From Muricea muricata (taxonomy: Eukaryota > Cnidaria > Anthozoa > Malacalcyonacea > Plexauridae): DNA of 64,000 nt. The stretch spans positions 5,146,001 through 5,210,000 of the forward strand of contig OY979722.1 in assembly GCA_963855995.1 (NCBI GenBank). Reading direction: 5' to 3'. Below, piece by piece: positions 40,731 to 52,860 of this stretch (its first letter is position 1; each line of letters opens with the position of its first letter). Position numbers and translations under genes: made by a program. Under the pieces are notes generated by a model. It worked only from the letters and a program-made list of their open reading frames with translations. It did not search any database and was not told the DNA's origin.

Positions 40731-41160
40731 CGTGTACAGTGTTACACTGCTTAGCTATTTTTTTAGTTTCCAACGAGATTCAGCCAATCCATTACAGTAT
40801 GGTAACAGTATTTTCTGAAAACAAAATTATTTTCGCCGCCATGTTTGTTTTGCGTCAGACTGCACAGCTGACCCAAACCACCCGTACAATGATGATTGTC
40901 CATCAAGGGGGGGGGGGGGAGGGCATAAACTATACATTATTATAGGAATGCACTTTAACGATGCACTTTATTAAAGCGGACTTTAAAAATTCGCGTTAAT
41001 TCGAATAATGTCAAATTACGTCATCGTTAACTTTAAATATGTAATTTTTATTTAACGTTAATTGAAAAGTCGACCTTGATTTGTTTCATGCAACACCAGC
41101 TTTTGATATTAGAATACAGAGTATTAATTCAAAATAGAGACCTTAATTATGATTTCCGTT

Positions 41161-41861
41161 AATAGTCCGGCAGATAGGGGTACCAAAAAGCATGTTTACT
41201 TACCATATCGGGGGACAATTCCATTTTGGTTTTATCTTGTTCCTTTAAGGTTAGTAAGTATATTTCTGAATGTTGGCCGCGTTGAAATTTCTTATGGGCT
41301 CTTGCCAACACGTTTTTCTACAATATTACTATAAAGCTGTATTGCTGTCAAAAAAGGTGATATTTCAAGTTCAGTTTTAGAAAAAATAACTTGCATCAAC
41401 AGAAAGCTCGTAAAAAATTAATTATAAGTCATTTAAATGGCCACCCTTATTTTCCAATTCTAAATGAGTTATCAGCCTTTGAAAGCATATTTTCATACTA
41501 GTGCCCAGGTTTTTTGCGCGATTTTAGCATTTTTTCGTGGTTTAAAGGATCATTAACTTGAAAACCGCTTGAAAAATCCAGGTGGCCTTTTAAATGTCTT
41601 ATATTTACTTTTTTACGAGCTTTCTGTTGATGCAAATTACTTTTTCTAAAATTGAACTTGAAATATCACCTTTTTTCGACAGTAATACAGTTTTATAGTA
41701 GTATCGTAGAAAAACGTGTTGGCAAGAGCCCACAAGAAATTTCAACGCGGCCAACATTCAGAAATATACTTCCTGAGTTTAAAGGGACAAGATAAAACCA
41801 AAATGGAATTGTCCCTCGATATCGTAAGTATATCGGCCTCTATGTGCCGGACTATTACGCC
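41161..41861. mobile_element. 700-bp palindromic element upstream of SPG7
   Basis: Arms of about 300 bp: TAATAGTCCGGC at 41161 faces GCCGGACTATTA at 41848, and AAACGTGTTGGCAAGAGCCC faces its complement near 41290. No open frame of note. Confidence 0.85.
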
Positions 41862-42833
41862 AAACGGCTAACCTCGGTAATTCCCTTTGTGATGTAATCG
41901 GAATCATCAACCGTGATTGTTCATGCGACACGACTTATTAAAAGGGTCAAAAATGCTGCACTAAGACACGGTGTATGACCGCAGAAAAGTTATCACTGAT
42001 GAGCAATAGTTCAGGTAATCGCTCGACGTTGAAGTTGACGTTTAATTTAACTGCTGTCAGCAAGTTTTAGGAGCGTAAAACGATCCAAAATTGAATCTTG
42101 GATTGAGTTTTAAAGGTCAATATTCTCTCTTAAGTTAAGAGTTGAGTTAAACCCGCTACGGATAACAATTATTTTTCAGCTGGAAACCCATGAATTGGCT
42201 GAAAAACAACACGAACGACACGTTATGGTGTATAGTCGTATACAATGACCAGGAATCGCTCTTAATAATACCCCTTGTCCCAACTACTTTTAGAGGGCAG
42301 TTGCTTCAGACCCCTGCACTAACTGAATCTTTTCTGCAAAAAACGGACCCAAGGATAAAACCTGGAAATTATACATATACGGTTTAGAAACTATTGCCAA
42401 TATTTGACAAATGCTACAAGCTATTTTACATTAAACAGTTGAAAACTTACAATAGACGTCTAGCTTGCTGTCATCAAGGGTAAGCAATGCGAACGAATAA
42501 ATAGAATCGTTCAACTTACTTTCTAAATTTCTGGTTGATTTTCTTTACTAACTACGCTAAGTTTCAACAAGTTTCATAAAGGTATCTAAGTGAATAAAAA
42601 CAGGAAAATGAATTAAATTCTATTTGGTAGCTAGTTCCAGGCTTTTCACTCACGGTCACAGCAGCTAGTAAGAATAGACCAGAGAACTCTATATAAATAT
42701 ACCTGGAACGATAACTTAGCAGCCTTCTTTAAAATCAAATTGAAGGTCGTCATTGATAACCAGGAGCTCACAAGTTCCCCATTTTCAAACGCTGTTTTTA
42801 ATCCTAGAATAGCGTCTTTTTTTATATAAACAT

Positions 42834-43440
42834 ATTTAATAAAGCATTTGCCCCAAAAGCACAAAATAAAGCTTATCTTGGGGGATTATGCAATATAAAT
42901 AAATTACAAAAAACTGATACACACACACAAAAAATTACTAAGTATACAAATACACACAGTGAATTAAAAGCAAACATCACATAAAAAAATCTTAAACATG
43001 AATAACGGCAGTATATAGAATTACAACAATACAGGAGAGAAACGACATGAAGAAATTATATATCTGTGAGCCTCATAAAAGAAATCAAAGTTACTTGAAT
43101 AGCTCAGATTATCAAACCATTAAGAATATAAAACAACTTCATTTGATCATTACTCTCACTCCAATAACGACCACACATCCGCTCAGCAGAAGCAAACAAA
43201 GAGGCGCGTTAAGCAGCGAAACGGGGACAGTATAAGAAATAATGTTCAACGGTTTCATTCTCAATACCACAGTGACAAATAAGAGATGAATAACAGTTAA
43301 TCTTAAACAAATACGCATTCAAAGCATGTGATCCCAATCTAAGGCGAGCATGCAAAATACTTGCCCAATGGTTTAAGAATACATTAAACCTTTTTTTACC
43401 TATCAAAGGGCAAAAAATGATTTAATTCCTTTCTTAAATG
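42834..43440 (-). mobile_element. 5'-truncated non-LTR retrotransposon (LINE) fragment
   Basis: On the minus strand 43406-43209 reads HARLRLGSHALNAYLFKIN, then CHCGIENETVEHYFLYCPRF. This is the Cys-Cys-His-Cys motif at the C-terminus of LINE ORF2 proteins, after the endonuclease/RT part. The frame stops inside the motif's tail and continues as SLFASAERMCGRYW after it. The right duplicate (51650-51690) lacks this segment; the flanks here (GTCTTTTT and GTCCTTTTT) look like a short target duplication. Confidence 0.8.
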
Positions 43441-44439
43441 CACTTAACGAGGCGGAAGTCCTTAATTAGTCCTTTTTAAGTCAAATATCTTCAGGGCGTT
43501 AAACAGAGTTAAAAGAGTTCTATTCTAGGGTTGAAAACAGCGTTTGAATATGGGTGACTGTTATAGCTTCTGGTTATCAAGGGCGGCCTTTCTTTGGCTT
43601 AAAAGATGGTGGCCAAGTTATCGTTCCGGGTATAATTACATGCAGTTCACTGCTAGGTATAGACACATCCTCATATTGCGATACGGCTTAACGCAGATTG
43701 TCACTTAGTTCAAACCAGGCTCCTTACTGCACCTAGATGCTATCATATCAAAAACTGAATGTTCTATGAGGTGCGTTCCGCAATCAACATGCATGGATTT
43801 CAACCACTGCATTAAGCCTAGTTTTCATTTAGTCGTAAATGTCGTCAATGTATCAAAACAAACGATGTCAGAGAGTATTTGGTTTAAATACAGTCCACAA
43901 AAGAAAAGGTAGATCTGGATTATATAACATCTCAGAGAACGTCCGACAGTTGGAACCAAATGGAGACTGGGCTTTAGATAACACTAGAACTACGTGGACA
44001 CAACGTATTAGTGTAGCTCGCAATTATGAATTAATATTAATATATTAATATATAAACAAAATGTAACTCCGCGTTCTTTGTCTCGAACCCTCACTAAATC
44101 AAACAACTTTTGTTCAAAACCATTATATCGTACTTAGCAACGTATAGATATGCTTATTCAAGCTTTTGCGAGCTCGCACAATAGCTCAACTGCACTAAAA
44201 TTCCTCAATGAATGCACACGCTTGTCCATACTACTTTCACACTATAACATGCAGGTTCTAGGAAACTTGGAAAACCTATCCTTTATTTCCAAGTAAATTT
44301 AATTTTCAACAATGAATACATTAATTATTATATTTATCTATATATGAATATACGTCAAGATATCTATCTTTTTATTTTAATAATATATACAGGATTAAAA
44401 TTCTCACTTCTTTTCGTGCGCATGCGAAGATTTTCTAGA

Positions 44440-44625
44440 GGTATAATAGGATTCTCTCGGGCACGCGGTACGCGGCGAGCCGTCTCTAGAGTGACAACAA
44501 CGCGGACCCCGGCCACCAGTAACGCAACGCATTACTGAAATCATTTAGCTGCAACATCGGCAAGGCAGTGTCTGAAAATCACAGGGAAGAAACTGTAACA
44601 GAAAACGACCGTAACTCAAAACCAG
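44440..44625 (+). promoter_or_regulatory. CpG-rich promoter and probable 5' untranslated exon of the caspase gene
   Basis: A GC- and CpG-rich block in AT-rich surroundings. Just before it are GCGCATGCG (NRF1-like site) near 44420 and GTATAATAGG (possible TATA). The block ends with a donor CAG/GTACG at 44625. It is conserved at 54330-54508 in the duplicated copy much better than the flanks (GGCGAGCCGTCTCTAGAGTG is identical), including the donor site. The first base of the transcript is a guess. Confidence 0.5.
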
Positions 44626-45497
44626 GTACGCGTTACAATGTTTTGTCAGTGGTAACCGATCGAAAGTATACTCACTGTGAATGGATTCATTTTCGAAACT
44701 ACAATAATTTTTCACCTTCCTTTTTGATGAGCGATATCACTTTTGAATGAAAATAAGATCGATTGATTATACGTTCGTTGGAGAATTTAAATCGCATTCT
44801 AACAAGCTTATTAGCTGCATTTTCATGATATGATTAGTATAGGATTATATATATTTGAGCGCGTGTTTTGTGACACTCTAAAAGCACAATTTTTCATTTT
44901 TATTCGCTAGAAGGTCAGTTAAAAACCTTGAAAAATCAAATAGGGAATCGCAAGTGATATCTATTTTATATAAAAAACCTTAGTTATCGAAGAACCCTGT
45001 TGTGCATGCTTTTGATATTCTGTTCCAATTGACAATATAATGAAACGTCTCCGCAAATCAGGGTCACGTAGTTTTGCGTGGAATGGAGAAATTATGCACT
45101 TTTCATGAGCCACTTATATTTTAGAAATTTTGCTCTCCATATGGCTATTATATCGTACTACACTAGCTAAGAATAATTTAAAATTGTATTAGTAAAATGC
45201 TGAGATTTAATCAAGAAAAACGCTCTTTCATGCAGTTCCCTTATGAATAAGTAGATGGAAAGCAGCGACAACTATGTCACATTTCTCTCACTCTCAGTGG
45301 TATAAAACAGGCCCAAGTGCACGTCCAATGTAGATGCAATTCATTAATGTGCATATTGGTAAGCATAGAAATATATATGTACAGTCTGTTGAAAATATCG
45401 TGCTTCTGCTGCTGGCACCTGCTATCACAAAAATGTAGATTCTATATTCGTTTAATTATCGTATTTATTCATTGTTTGTGCGTTGTGGCGCAGTTAA

Positions 45498-45930
45498 AGG
45501 AGCTGTGTCATATTTCACGCATATGCTTCTGCGCATAATAAACTTGAAAGCGTTGGGCCAACGTTTTCAAGTTCGGAATCCAAGATGGCGTCCTCAATGG
45601 AGAATGGAGGGCGAGCATGGTCTGAAATTCGATATTTCCGGATGATAAAAAAGCAACAGAATGACAAACTTCGAAGGAAATTATACGAAAATCAACGCTA
45701 AAGAATTTATTCGGTGTACAATGTATTTAAAGCATGGAGAATGCAAGAATCGAGGCGGGACGTAACCGTTGGAATTGCAGTGATTCCATCGCACATCTGT
45801 TGCTCTTGCATACAGAAGAAGGTAAAAATAATGCAATTTATGTGCTTTAATCAAGCTGAATCTACAAGAAATTCGTAAAATAGCAAGAAAATAAAGAAAT
45901 AAAATTTGCGTGAAATGTGACACTGCTCCT
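45498..45930. mobile_element. TTAA-flanked MITE inside the left duplicate
   Basis: Inverted ends AGGAGCTGTGTCATATTTCA and its near complement, flanked by TTAA (45494-45497, 45931-45934). The right duplicate near 62362 has a single TTAA at the same place (GGCGTTAAAGTGTCGC), an empty site. Confidence 0.9.
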
Positions 45931-46254
45931 TTAAAGCGTCGCATACCAGCAGTATATGTATACTCCAACGAGGCGTCTCTTTAGAATAAGCGCCTCACTA
46001 ATTCAAACTGAAAAGTGTGGAAATTAGTAGAATTGCAGTATAATATTGCAAATGCTGTTGTCATTTGATTGGCTTTTCCACTCGCTATCTTTTCCTTTCA
46101 AAAAAATGACTTAAAATCTCGGAATGGAATCACGAGCACACGTAATGTAATTGCTAAATCACAACCTAGCTTTCCCCCAATTGACGTCCAGTTGCGTCTC
46201 TGATTCTATGCACCATTTTCTTCTACAATTTTAACAAGCTAAAATTTTCTATAG

Positions 46255-46300
46255 AGAGAGATTCCGAAATGTTTTGGAGAAGTCTAAAAAAACTCTGCAA
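46255..46300 (+). CDS. Proposed first coding exon of the caspase gene
   Basis: Acceptor TTTTCTATAG, then a short leader, ATG at 46269 and the frame MFWRSLKKLC, ending AA/GTAAGT in phase 2. The caspase exon at 48001 starts with one base that completes the codon, so the join is in frame. The same exon, differing only at the last two whole codons, is present in the duplicated copy at 63022-63065. It is inferred from splice signals, phase and conservation. Confidence 0.6.
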
Positions 46301-47029
46301 GTAAGTCATCCATCTAAGATCTACATGTTTGAATATCGATCGTGTGTGGGTAATTGAATTTATAATATACAAGTACGGTAAACTCTGCAATATGATTTTA
46401 AGACATTTTATGACCTACAGCATAATGCAGCATTTTCGTTTTCTAAACTAGGCAAAAATTAAACGAGACACGCAGTAAAAGTGTCTTTTACAAAGTTACA
46501 AAGAATAATTGAAATATTATACGCACGTTCCAGAATTCCTTCGTATCCAATCATTGTATAATGTAAAAAAGGTATCCCAGGCAAAAAGCAAAAAAAAAAG
46601 AATGACCGAAAAAACCCCCAACTAAATGGAAAATGAAATGTTGCATTTTTTTCATCTGTGTTAAGAATTTTGACCATTTGAATACAATAAAAAGTCTGAT
46701 GGAGTCGCCGAAAGTCAAATTGTTGCATAAATGAATATAGAGAAAATAACAATCCAATTTTCTCAACAGTACATTCAAAGTTACTTAGTCGCCAAATGAA
46801 TGGTGGAATTAAATTCCTTTCAATTGAATGGCTGAACCTATAGTTGGCACACTTTACAGATTTTTCTTCAACAATGCCAAAATTAATCTAGCGATAACGC
46901 TCTTTTGCCGTGGATTTATTATATCTGGACCTTCGTAATAATTTTTCATCATTTTGAATAGTTCTCAACCATTAAAAACGTAGAAAATGCGGTAGCTTTG
47001 CCGGGTTCCTCACTGGCATCGCAGCTTAT

Positions 47030-47460
47030 TTCGATTCCGTAGACGGTCGGACACCTCCTAGATGGTCGAGCACTCATTATCTCGTTCCCAGACTGCTCTG
47101 GCTCATTTAGACGAAGTTGTATTGCAAATACAAATTGTTTCGACGATTTCCAGCAAGCTCGTTGTTAAGTCAGTCGTCTTGGCGTGCGATTTCAAATAGA
47201 TTAGGCAGGGGTTGGAATCCCTTCCGAGGTTTTTTATTTTTAAAGTTCGTCAAACTTTTTTTCTTATATTTTTTTACTTTTATACTATTTTGTAAGGGTT
47301 AGGTTTAGGGTTTGGGTCAGGGATTGGATTATTTAAAATTTTAAAAAGAAAAATTTATTAGTTTTATCAGACACATAGGCTTGGAAACGAGATCAATGAG
47401 GTGCTCGGCCATCTCGGAGGTGTACGACCGTTTACGGAATCGAAATTTGCGGCATCGCAC
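47030..47460. mobile_element. Fold-back element in the caspase intron
   Basis: TCGATTCCGTAGACGGTCGG at 47030 faces CGACCGTTTACGGAATCGA near 47425; arms of about 65 bp. The middle has GGGTTAGGTTTAGGGTTTGG, telomere-like by chance or descent. Confidence 0.7.
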
Positions 47461-47622
47461 AACGGACTTTGCAGCATTTTAACGGTTTGTATGTGCCCGA
47501 TATCTTTGAAAAAGAAATTTATGACAGAAATAGAATCGGATAATGGATATTTGAATCCCTCACTCGTTTATTTATGGCTAGAGCCACAGCGAGAGTGCGA
47601 CCTGATATATTATGTATAGGTT

Positions 47623-47772
47623 CAGTAGCAACGCCAGCCCGACATTTGGTCATGCAAACGCAAATTTAAATCATCATTGTCAGTCATTTCTTCAGAAATT
47701 GATTTCTTATACGGACTATAAACACAGAAAAATGTATTTGCATGACCAAATGTCGGGCTGGCTTCGCCACTG
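47623..47772. mobile_element. hAT-type MITE in the caspase intron
   Basis: Ends CAGTAGCAACGCCAGCCCGA and GCTGGCTTCGCCACTG; 8-bp flanks TATAGGTT and TATGGGTT with one mismatch. Confidence 0.85.
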
Positions 47773-48000
47773 TATGGGTTCTAAATTCCAAGTGAGCTAC
47801 AAATAAATGAGCTATAAATTTGCAGTGTATAATATATTCAAAATTCGTTTGTTCCAGTCTTTTGCGCCAACATTGAAGTTTTGACCCCCCCCCCCTGTTG
47901 GACGGCAGGCTCTGCGGTTTCTTGCAATTCGTTTATATTTGTATACTTATATACAAAACAGGAAAAAAGCAAATTTTTTAATCTTTTTTGTGGATTTTAG

Positions 48001-48775
48001 TTCCATCCCAACGGTCAAGTCACACTCCACACTACAAAAATACCAAATGAAACGTGTCTTTGCTGTTGCCGTTGTCAACGAAAAGTTCCAGTCTGAGCGC
48101 AACCATCGTTATGGCGCTGAAGTTGATCGAGAAAATATAAATGAATTTTGTCACAAGGCTGGCTTTCATGTCGACAAGGAGTTAAAAACGCATGACATAA
48201 CAAAAAAGGAAATAAAAGATCTTTTCAAGAGAGTATCTAATCAAGATTTCAGTCAATACGACGCATTTGTTTGTTTCATATCAAGCCACGGATACACTGA
48301 TGAAATACAGGGAATTGATGCTAAGCCTATCAGTGTTGAAGAAATCGTTGGTCAATTTAAAGGCAACTCCACATTAGCAGGCAAACCGAAGCTATTCTTC
48401 ACCCAAAGTTGCAGAGGAGAAAAAGATGATTACGGGATCATAGAAAGTGATAGAGCATGTCGATCTATTTTTCACCCCAGAGAAGCTGATATTCTGGTTG
48501 CCTGGTCGTGTTCATATGGGCACGCATCCTATAGAAATTGGATAAAGGGGTCATTCTTCATCTCCGCATTGATAGACGTTTTAAGCAAACACGCACATGG
48601 TACAAATTTAACCGATATACTCACTATGGTCAATCATGAAATTGCTTCGAGGAAATTTCACAAGCAAATGCCGTGTTTTACCAGTAGTCTGAGAAAAGCT
48701 GTGTATTTCGAAATGCCCAAATCTAGTAGATCAAAATCAGTTCAACCACCGCCCTCACAGGAATCAAAAGTGTGA
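48001..48775 (+). CDS. Caspase (main coding exon)
   Basis: Cysteine protease of family C14A, cutting after aspartate, in the apoptosis pathway or a related one. The exon follows an acceptor ending GATTTTAG and codes for a complete p20/p10 domain. Seen: VFAVAVVNEKF strand, substrate-site arginine in HRYGAEVDREN, catalytic His in FISSHGYTD, catalytic Cys in FTQSCRGE, and p10 motifs ADILVAWS and SYRNWIKGSFF. Joined to the 10 codons of 46255-46300 it gives 268 residues with His107 and Cys148. The prodomain would be under 30 residues, so it looks like an effector-type caspase with no CARD or DED. The linker between the subunits is short (about 25 residues) with Asp at three places. Oddities: SSHG where LSHG is usual, and QSCRG for QACRG. 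AATAAA starts 3 bases after the stop codon. Confidence 0.92.
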
Positions 48776-48783
48776 GAAATAAA

Positions 48784-50652
48784 TTTAATTTTATTGAATT
48801 GCCTTATATTGCTCACCAAAACATTGTATAGCATGGCAATTTATTACTTTTGTGTTTTCCTTATGAATTATTATTAGAGAGTATTTTACATATAATGTAA
48901 ATTATCAGCACTTGAACCTATACATGCAAGTAGTTTTGGCTTTTATCTTATGTCACGTAGTACAGCTAAACGTATTTGTAAATAGAAGTGTATAGAATTC
49001 TTAGCTCTTAAGTTACAAGTAAATTGTAAGTTACAATAAATTGTAAGTTACAGTAAATTGAAAAACTCGTACGTGTTAGTGTCTTTTCAATAAACTATTT
49101 GAAATCAGGAAAAGACTTGCTTGCCTTAACAGTTTACCGCATATTAATCAGCCGACACAATGCTTATAATAAAAAAGGGTTTCGAAAAAACAAAATTGTT
49201 TAATTCATTTTGTCCATTTCGATTGAAGATTTACGCTTCTTTTCCGACGTAGCTAAATGCATAAAAGACGTACTGAATATTGAACTGTAAATGGTGCAAT
49301 TAAGTATTATTTGAATTTTATTGTTGAAGTGTCCTGTTTGGTTTTGAAGTTCTCAAAAAAGATGAAGACGCCTGTAATATTTTAGTTATGTATCACGAGT
49401 TTTCTTCACTTCATAGGACTTTTTATTCTCTTGAAACTTGTTTACACTACTCAACTGCCAAATCTTTTCTTCGCTGGTTGCCTAGCAACCAGCTTTTCTT
49501 TGCGCATGTTGTCCTTATTGCTCAGACATCACATCTCTCCTTTACCTCTACTAAGGATTATACTTTATTACTGCTGAAAGGTTTAGCTATCCAAGGCGTC
49601 AACTAGCCTCATGGTCATAGGCCAATGGTCGTTCAACCTATTTTTCTTTTTATAACTTTTGAACATCTATATTGTTTAGAAGGTAATATGTATCGACTAA
49701 ATTAAAATAAAATCGTTAAAACTTTATATTAATATAAACATATAATGAATTTCAATGTTTGACTAGTAATTTGAAGTATTTTGTTTGTTTTTATGGAAAC
49801 CGTTGAGTTTCAAGAATTGTGCAAAAACGCACATTTATATTGAAATCATGAATATAAAAATGGTTATAAAAAATCCTTTAAAAATTGATCATGATAATGG
49901 CATTTCAATTATCATGATCAGTTTTTGTAGCCCGCGTGTAATTCCAAAAAATATTCTTAGGGCAAACTAAAGTCTAATTTGGAATGACCTAACCTTGGCA
50001 TGATGCTACAACTTGTTCCAAGCCATGATCCTAAATCTTAACGAGCAAATCTATATTCGCTAGAAGCGAAAATTTTACACTCACTAGTTTGTTCAAAGTA
50101 TAACATATATCATGAATATGTAGTAGAAAGACCACATATGGTTATAATCATATGACTTCGGCTCCAAGTTTAATTTTAGTCAGTCAGTATATATATAGGT
50201 CGTACAAATGTATGAAATTAGTTGTGAATTCATTGCACGTGTAATTTGATGTCGATTCTTGAGTTCACAGTAAAGGGCCAATCTAGACGACGTTTTCGTA
50301 TATAATATATGTAATAACTGTTAGCACCGACTGCTGAGGTTAAAAATAAATTTAAAAATTTCACTCTGTAGAATCTTAATTTTTCTGTGTTAACCACATT
50401 ATCTGCTCATTTACCTTGATTGTCAACTCCAAGTCCGGCAACATGATTTCCCTGCAATCAACTCCATTTAGTTAAATATGATTTACTTGTGGTTAGAGTT
50501 CTGAATTTGTGATATTTCAAAGTATTTTAAAAGCTAACTCATCCGTTCCAGAACCTGTTTTCGGGTTTAGCAGTTGAGTTCTTCGAAGAAAAAACAACTT
50601 TGGAAATCAACAATCAACAATCAACAAATAAACAATTTACTTGAACTGGTGG
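48784..50652. other. Gene-poor stretch after the caspase gene
   Basis: No coding signal apart from the X-box at 49473. Further AATAAA hexamers near 49034 and 49089 could serve as caspase polyadenylation signals. Short stretch of GTAAGTTACA repeats near 49020-49060. Confidence 0.5.
49473..49493. promoter_or_regulatory. Perfect RFX X-box palindrome
   Basis: GTTGCCTAGCAAC fits the X-box consensus GTHRCC-N-RGYAAC exactly, within arms GCTGGTTGC/GCAACCAGC. It is 0.7 kb past the caspase stop; which gene, if any, it serves is unknown. Confidence 0.45.
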
Positions 50653-51075
50653 ACAATTTAATGGACCGATTGCATTATGGACAGAATTTTGAAAAAAGTT
50701 GAAGTGGGAAAATTCATAACCACAGCATTGAAGAGCATCCTAAAATTAGTAAAATGGTAAAGTTTGGTCGCGAAATGTTGTAAAATGAGGAAAATATAGC
50801 CCTGCAAAGTTTGCATATTTTGTATACTTTTGTATTATGCACTGAAAATTGATACCGTTTTCTCGATGTTGGTATCAATTTTCCGTGCGTAATACAAAAA
50901 TATACAAAATTTGCAATCTTCACAGGCTAACATTTTCCACATTTTAGGACGTTTCACAACCAAACTTTTCAATTTTACTAATTTTAGGATGCTCTTCAAT
51001 GTTGTGGTAATAAATTTTCCTATTTCAACTTTCTTCAAAATTTTGCCCATAATGGAATCGGTCCATTGGTCATTC
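50653..51075. mobile_element. Fold-back element, relative of 29699-30200
   Basis: Inverted arms of about 190 bp including GAGCATCCTAAAATTAGTA; the centre GTATCAATTTTC differs from the other copy. Ends near TGGACCGATTGCATTATGGA. Confidence 0.8.
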
Positions 51076-52275
51076 AGTTGTGTCATTTTCATACTTTTGA
51101 AGCAGTCGTTAATTATATTCTCTTTTGTACTCGTTCGACATACGTTTCCCAACTTTCTAGGGTTTCGTCAAAAACATCTATTTTTCCAATCGTAGTTATT
51201 TCTGGACTTATATCAATCCCATTTTCGTCACCACTGTCGTGTATTTTTAATGTTTTTAACAAAATATCAACATAACCAACATGGCCGATATCTATGTACA
51301 CTAACACGCATGTTTGTTACATTACCGCTGTCCGTTTGTATCTACATATACATAACAACCGTAAACCATTCCAAACGTTAGTATGTCTGAGATCAAGACT
51401 GAAGTTTGATTCGAAGAAGCAGAAGCAAATCAAATACACATGGCGCAACATTTTGTTCAACTGCAGGTCACGCTAGTTCCGGGCTTTTTACTCACGGTCA
51501 GAGCTGCTAGTAAGTATAGACCAGAGAACTGTATATCATTATACCTGGAACGATAACTTGGCTGCCTTCTTTGAAGCCAAATTGAAGACCGCCATTGATA
51601 ACCAGGAGCTCACAAGTTATCAATTTCAAACGCTGTTTTCAACTCTAGAATGGCGTCTTTTTAACCTTGTTTTAATTAAGTCAAATATTTTCTGGGCGTA
51701 AAACAGAGTTAAAAGAGTTCTATTCTAAGGTTGAAAAAAGCGTTTGAGTATGGTTGACTTTTGTGGCTTCTGGTTATAAATGGCGATCTTTCTTTGGCTT
51801 GAAAGATGGTGGCAAAGTTATCGTTCCAGGTATAACTATACGCAGCTCACTGGTAGGTATCGACACATCCCCATATTGCAATACTGCCTAAAGCGGATTG
51901 CCACTTATTTCTAACCAGGCTCCTCACTGCATCCAGATGTTTTCTCATCCAATCGTAATCTCTATTCCAAAATTGATGTTAAATGAGGTGTGTTCCACAA
52001 TCAACATGCACGGATTTCAACCTCGGGATTTCAACTACAGGCCTGAGGCAAATAAATATCTCGTAAATTTTTAACTCAGCAATTATACAACACATCAAAA
52101 CGAACATGACGAAAATGTAAAAACTGGAGAGTATACGTTTTATCAATTAAGATGTGCAACCAACTGTAAGTGAAGAAATTTTTGAGATGAATATTATTAT
52201 TATTATTGTTATTATCATCACTATTATTATTAAGAATTATATTATAAAATGTTTATAACTTTTGTAGATGATTTT

Positions 52276-52860
52276 AGGTGAGTCAAAGCCAAACCCAGAG
52301 AAGTCCTGTAAAGATATCCTGGCAGTAAATAAAAACGCCGTTTCTGGAATTTACTGGATCAAACCCCAGTCCAACAGACCATTTCAAGTTTGCTTGCGAT
52401 ATGGAAACTCAGGGGGAGCCAGGGCCTTTGGTTTACCTTTATAAATTACAGCAGTTTTGATGCATTCAGCCATGCGGTAACCTCCTGTCCAGACTAGAAC
52501 ACTCTTGACGCCAATGTGTCAATCTCAACCACTCCTCCACTCAGAGAGTAATCATTTGGTGCTGTCGATTGGAGTTCTTGGAAGGACATTGGACAAGAGC
52601 TCATGATGAAGTCAAATATCAACAACTGGATTGTTTGTCAACCAAATGAAGGAAGTATAGTCAGAATATAAAGAGCGTGGCAACAGCTTGTACGGGCCTG
52701 GCGTCATATCATTTGCTGTGGTAGTCTCGAGCACCAGGTCTCCGTACATCATCGAATTATGATTTGTTTCAAGGAAACGAAGACGTATCCTGGCTAATGC
52801 ATGATCCTTGTGGCAGGTCTGAACCAAAAGAGGTCAGCAACCCTGGTGGACAAATCTATC
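52276..52860 (+). pseudogene. Decayed fibrinogen-related / lectin-like secreted domain
   Basis: Reading across frame breaks gives SCKDILAVNKNAVSGIYWIK, PFQV, a Tyr/Phe region, WSSWKDIGQELMMKSNINNW, IVCQPNEGS and MHDPCGRSEP. A Cys-Lys-Asp-Ile-Leu start with SGIYWI matches the opening of fibrinogen-C-like and collagen-C-like domains; I associate the NINNWIVCQPNEGS part with a family large in corals and anemones. At least four stops or shifts are present. It lies in a segment found only in the right duplicate. Confidence 0.7.

Larger units (their letters stand above)
42600..46480 (+). repeat. Segmental duplication, left copy
   Basis: Aligns in the same orientation with 51470-63490. Matching anchors are 42640-42830 with 51475-51665, 43470-43812 with 51675-52020, 43812-44885 with 53292-54770, and 45030-46440 with 61600-63490. 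It carries a LINE fragment (42834-43440) and a TTAA element (45498-45930) that the other copy lacks. Confidence 0.88.

Noticed and set aside
47297-47330. Telomere-like GGGTTAGGTTTAGGGTTTGG
   Set aside because: Too short and irregular, and inside a fold-back element.
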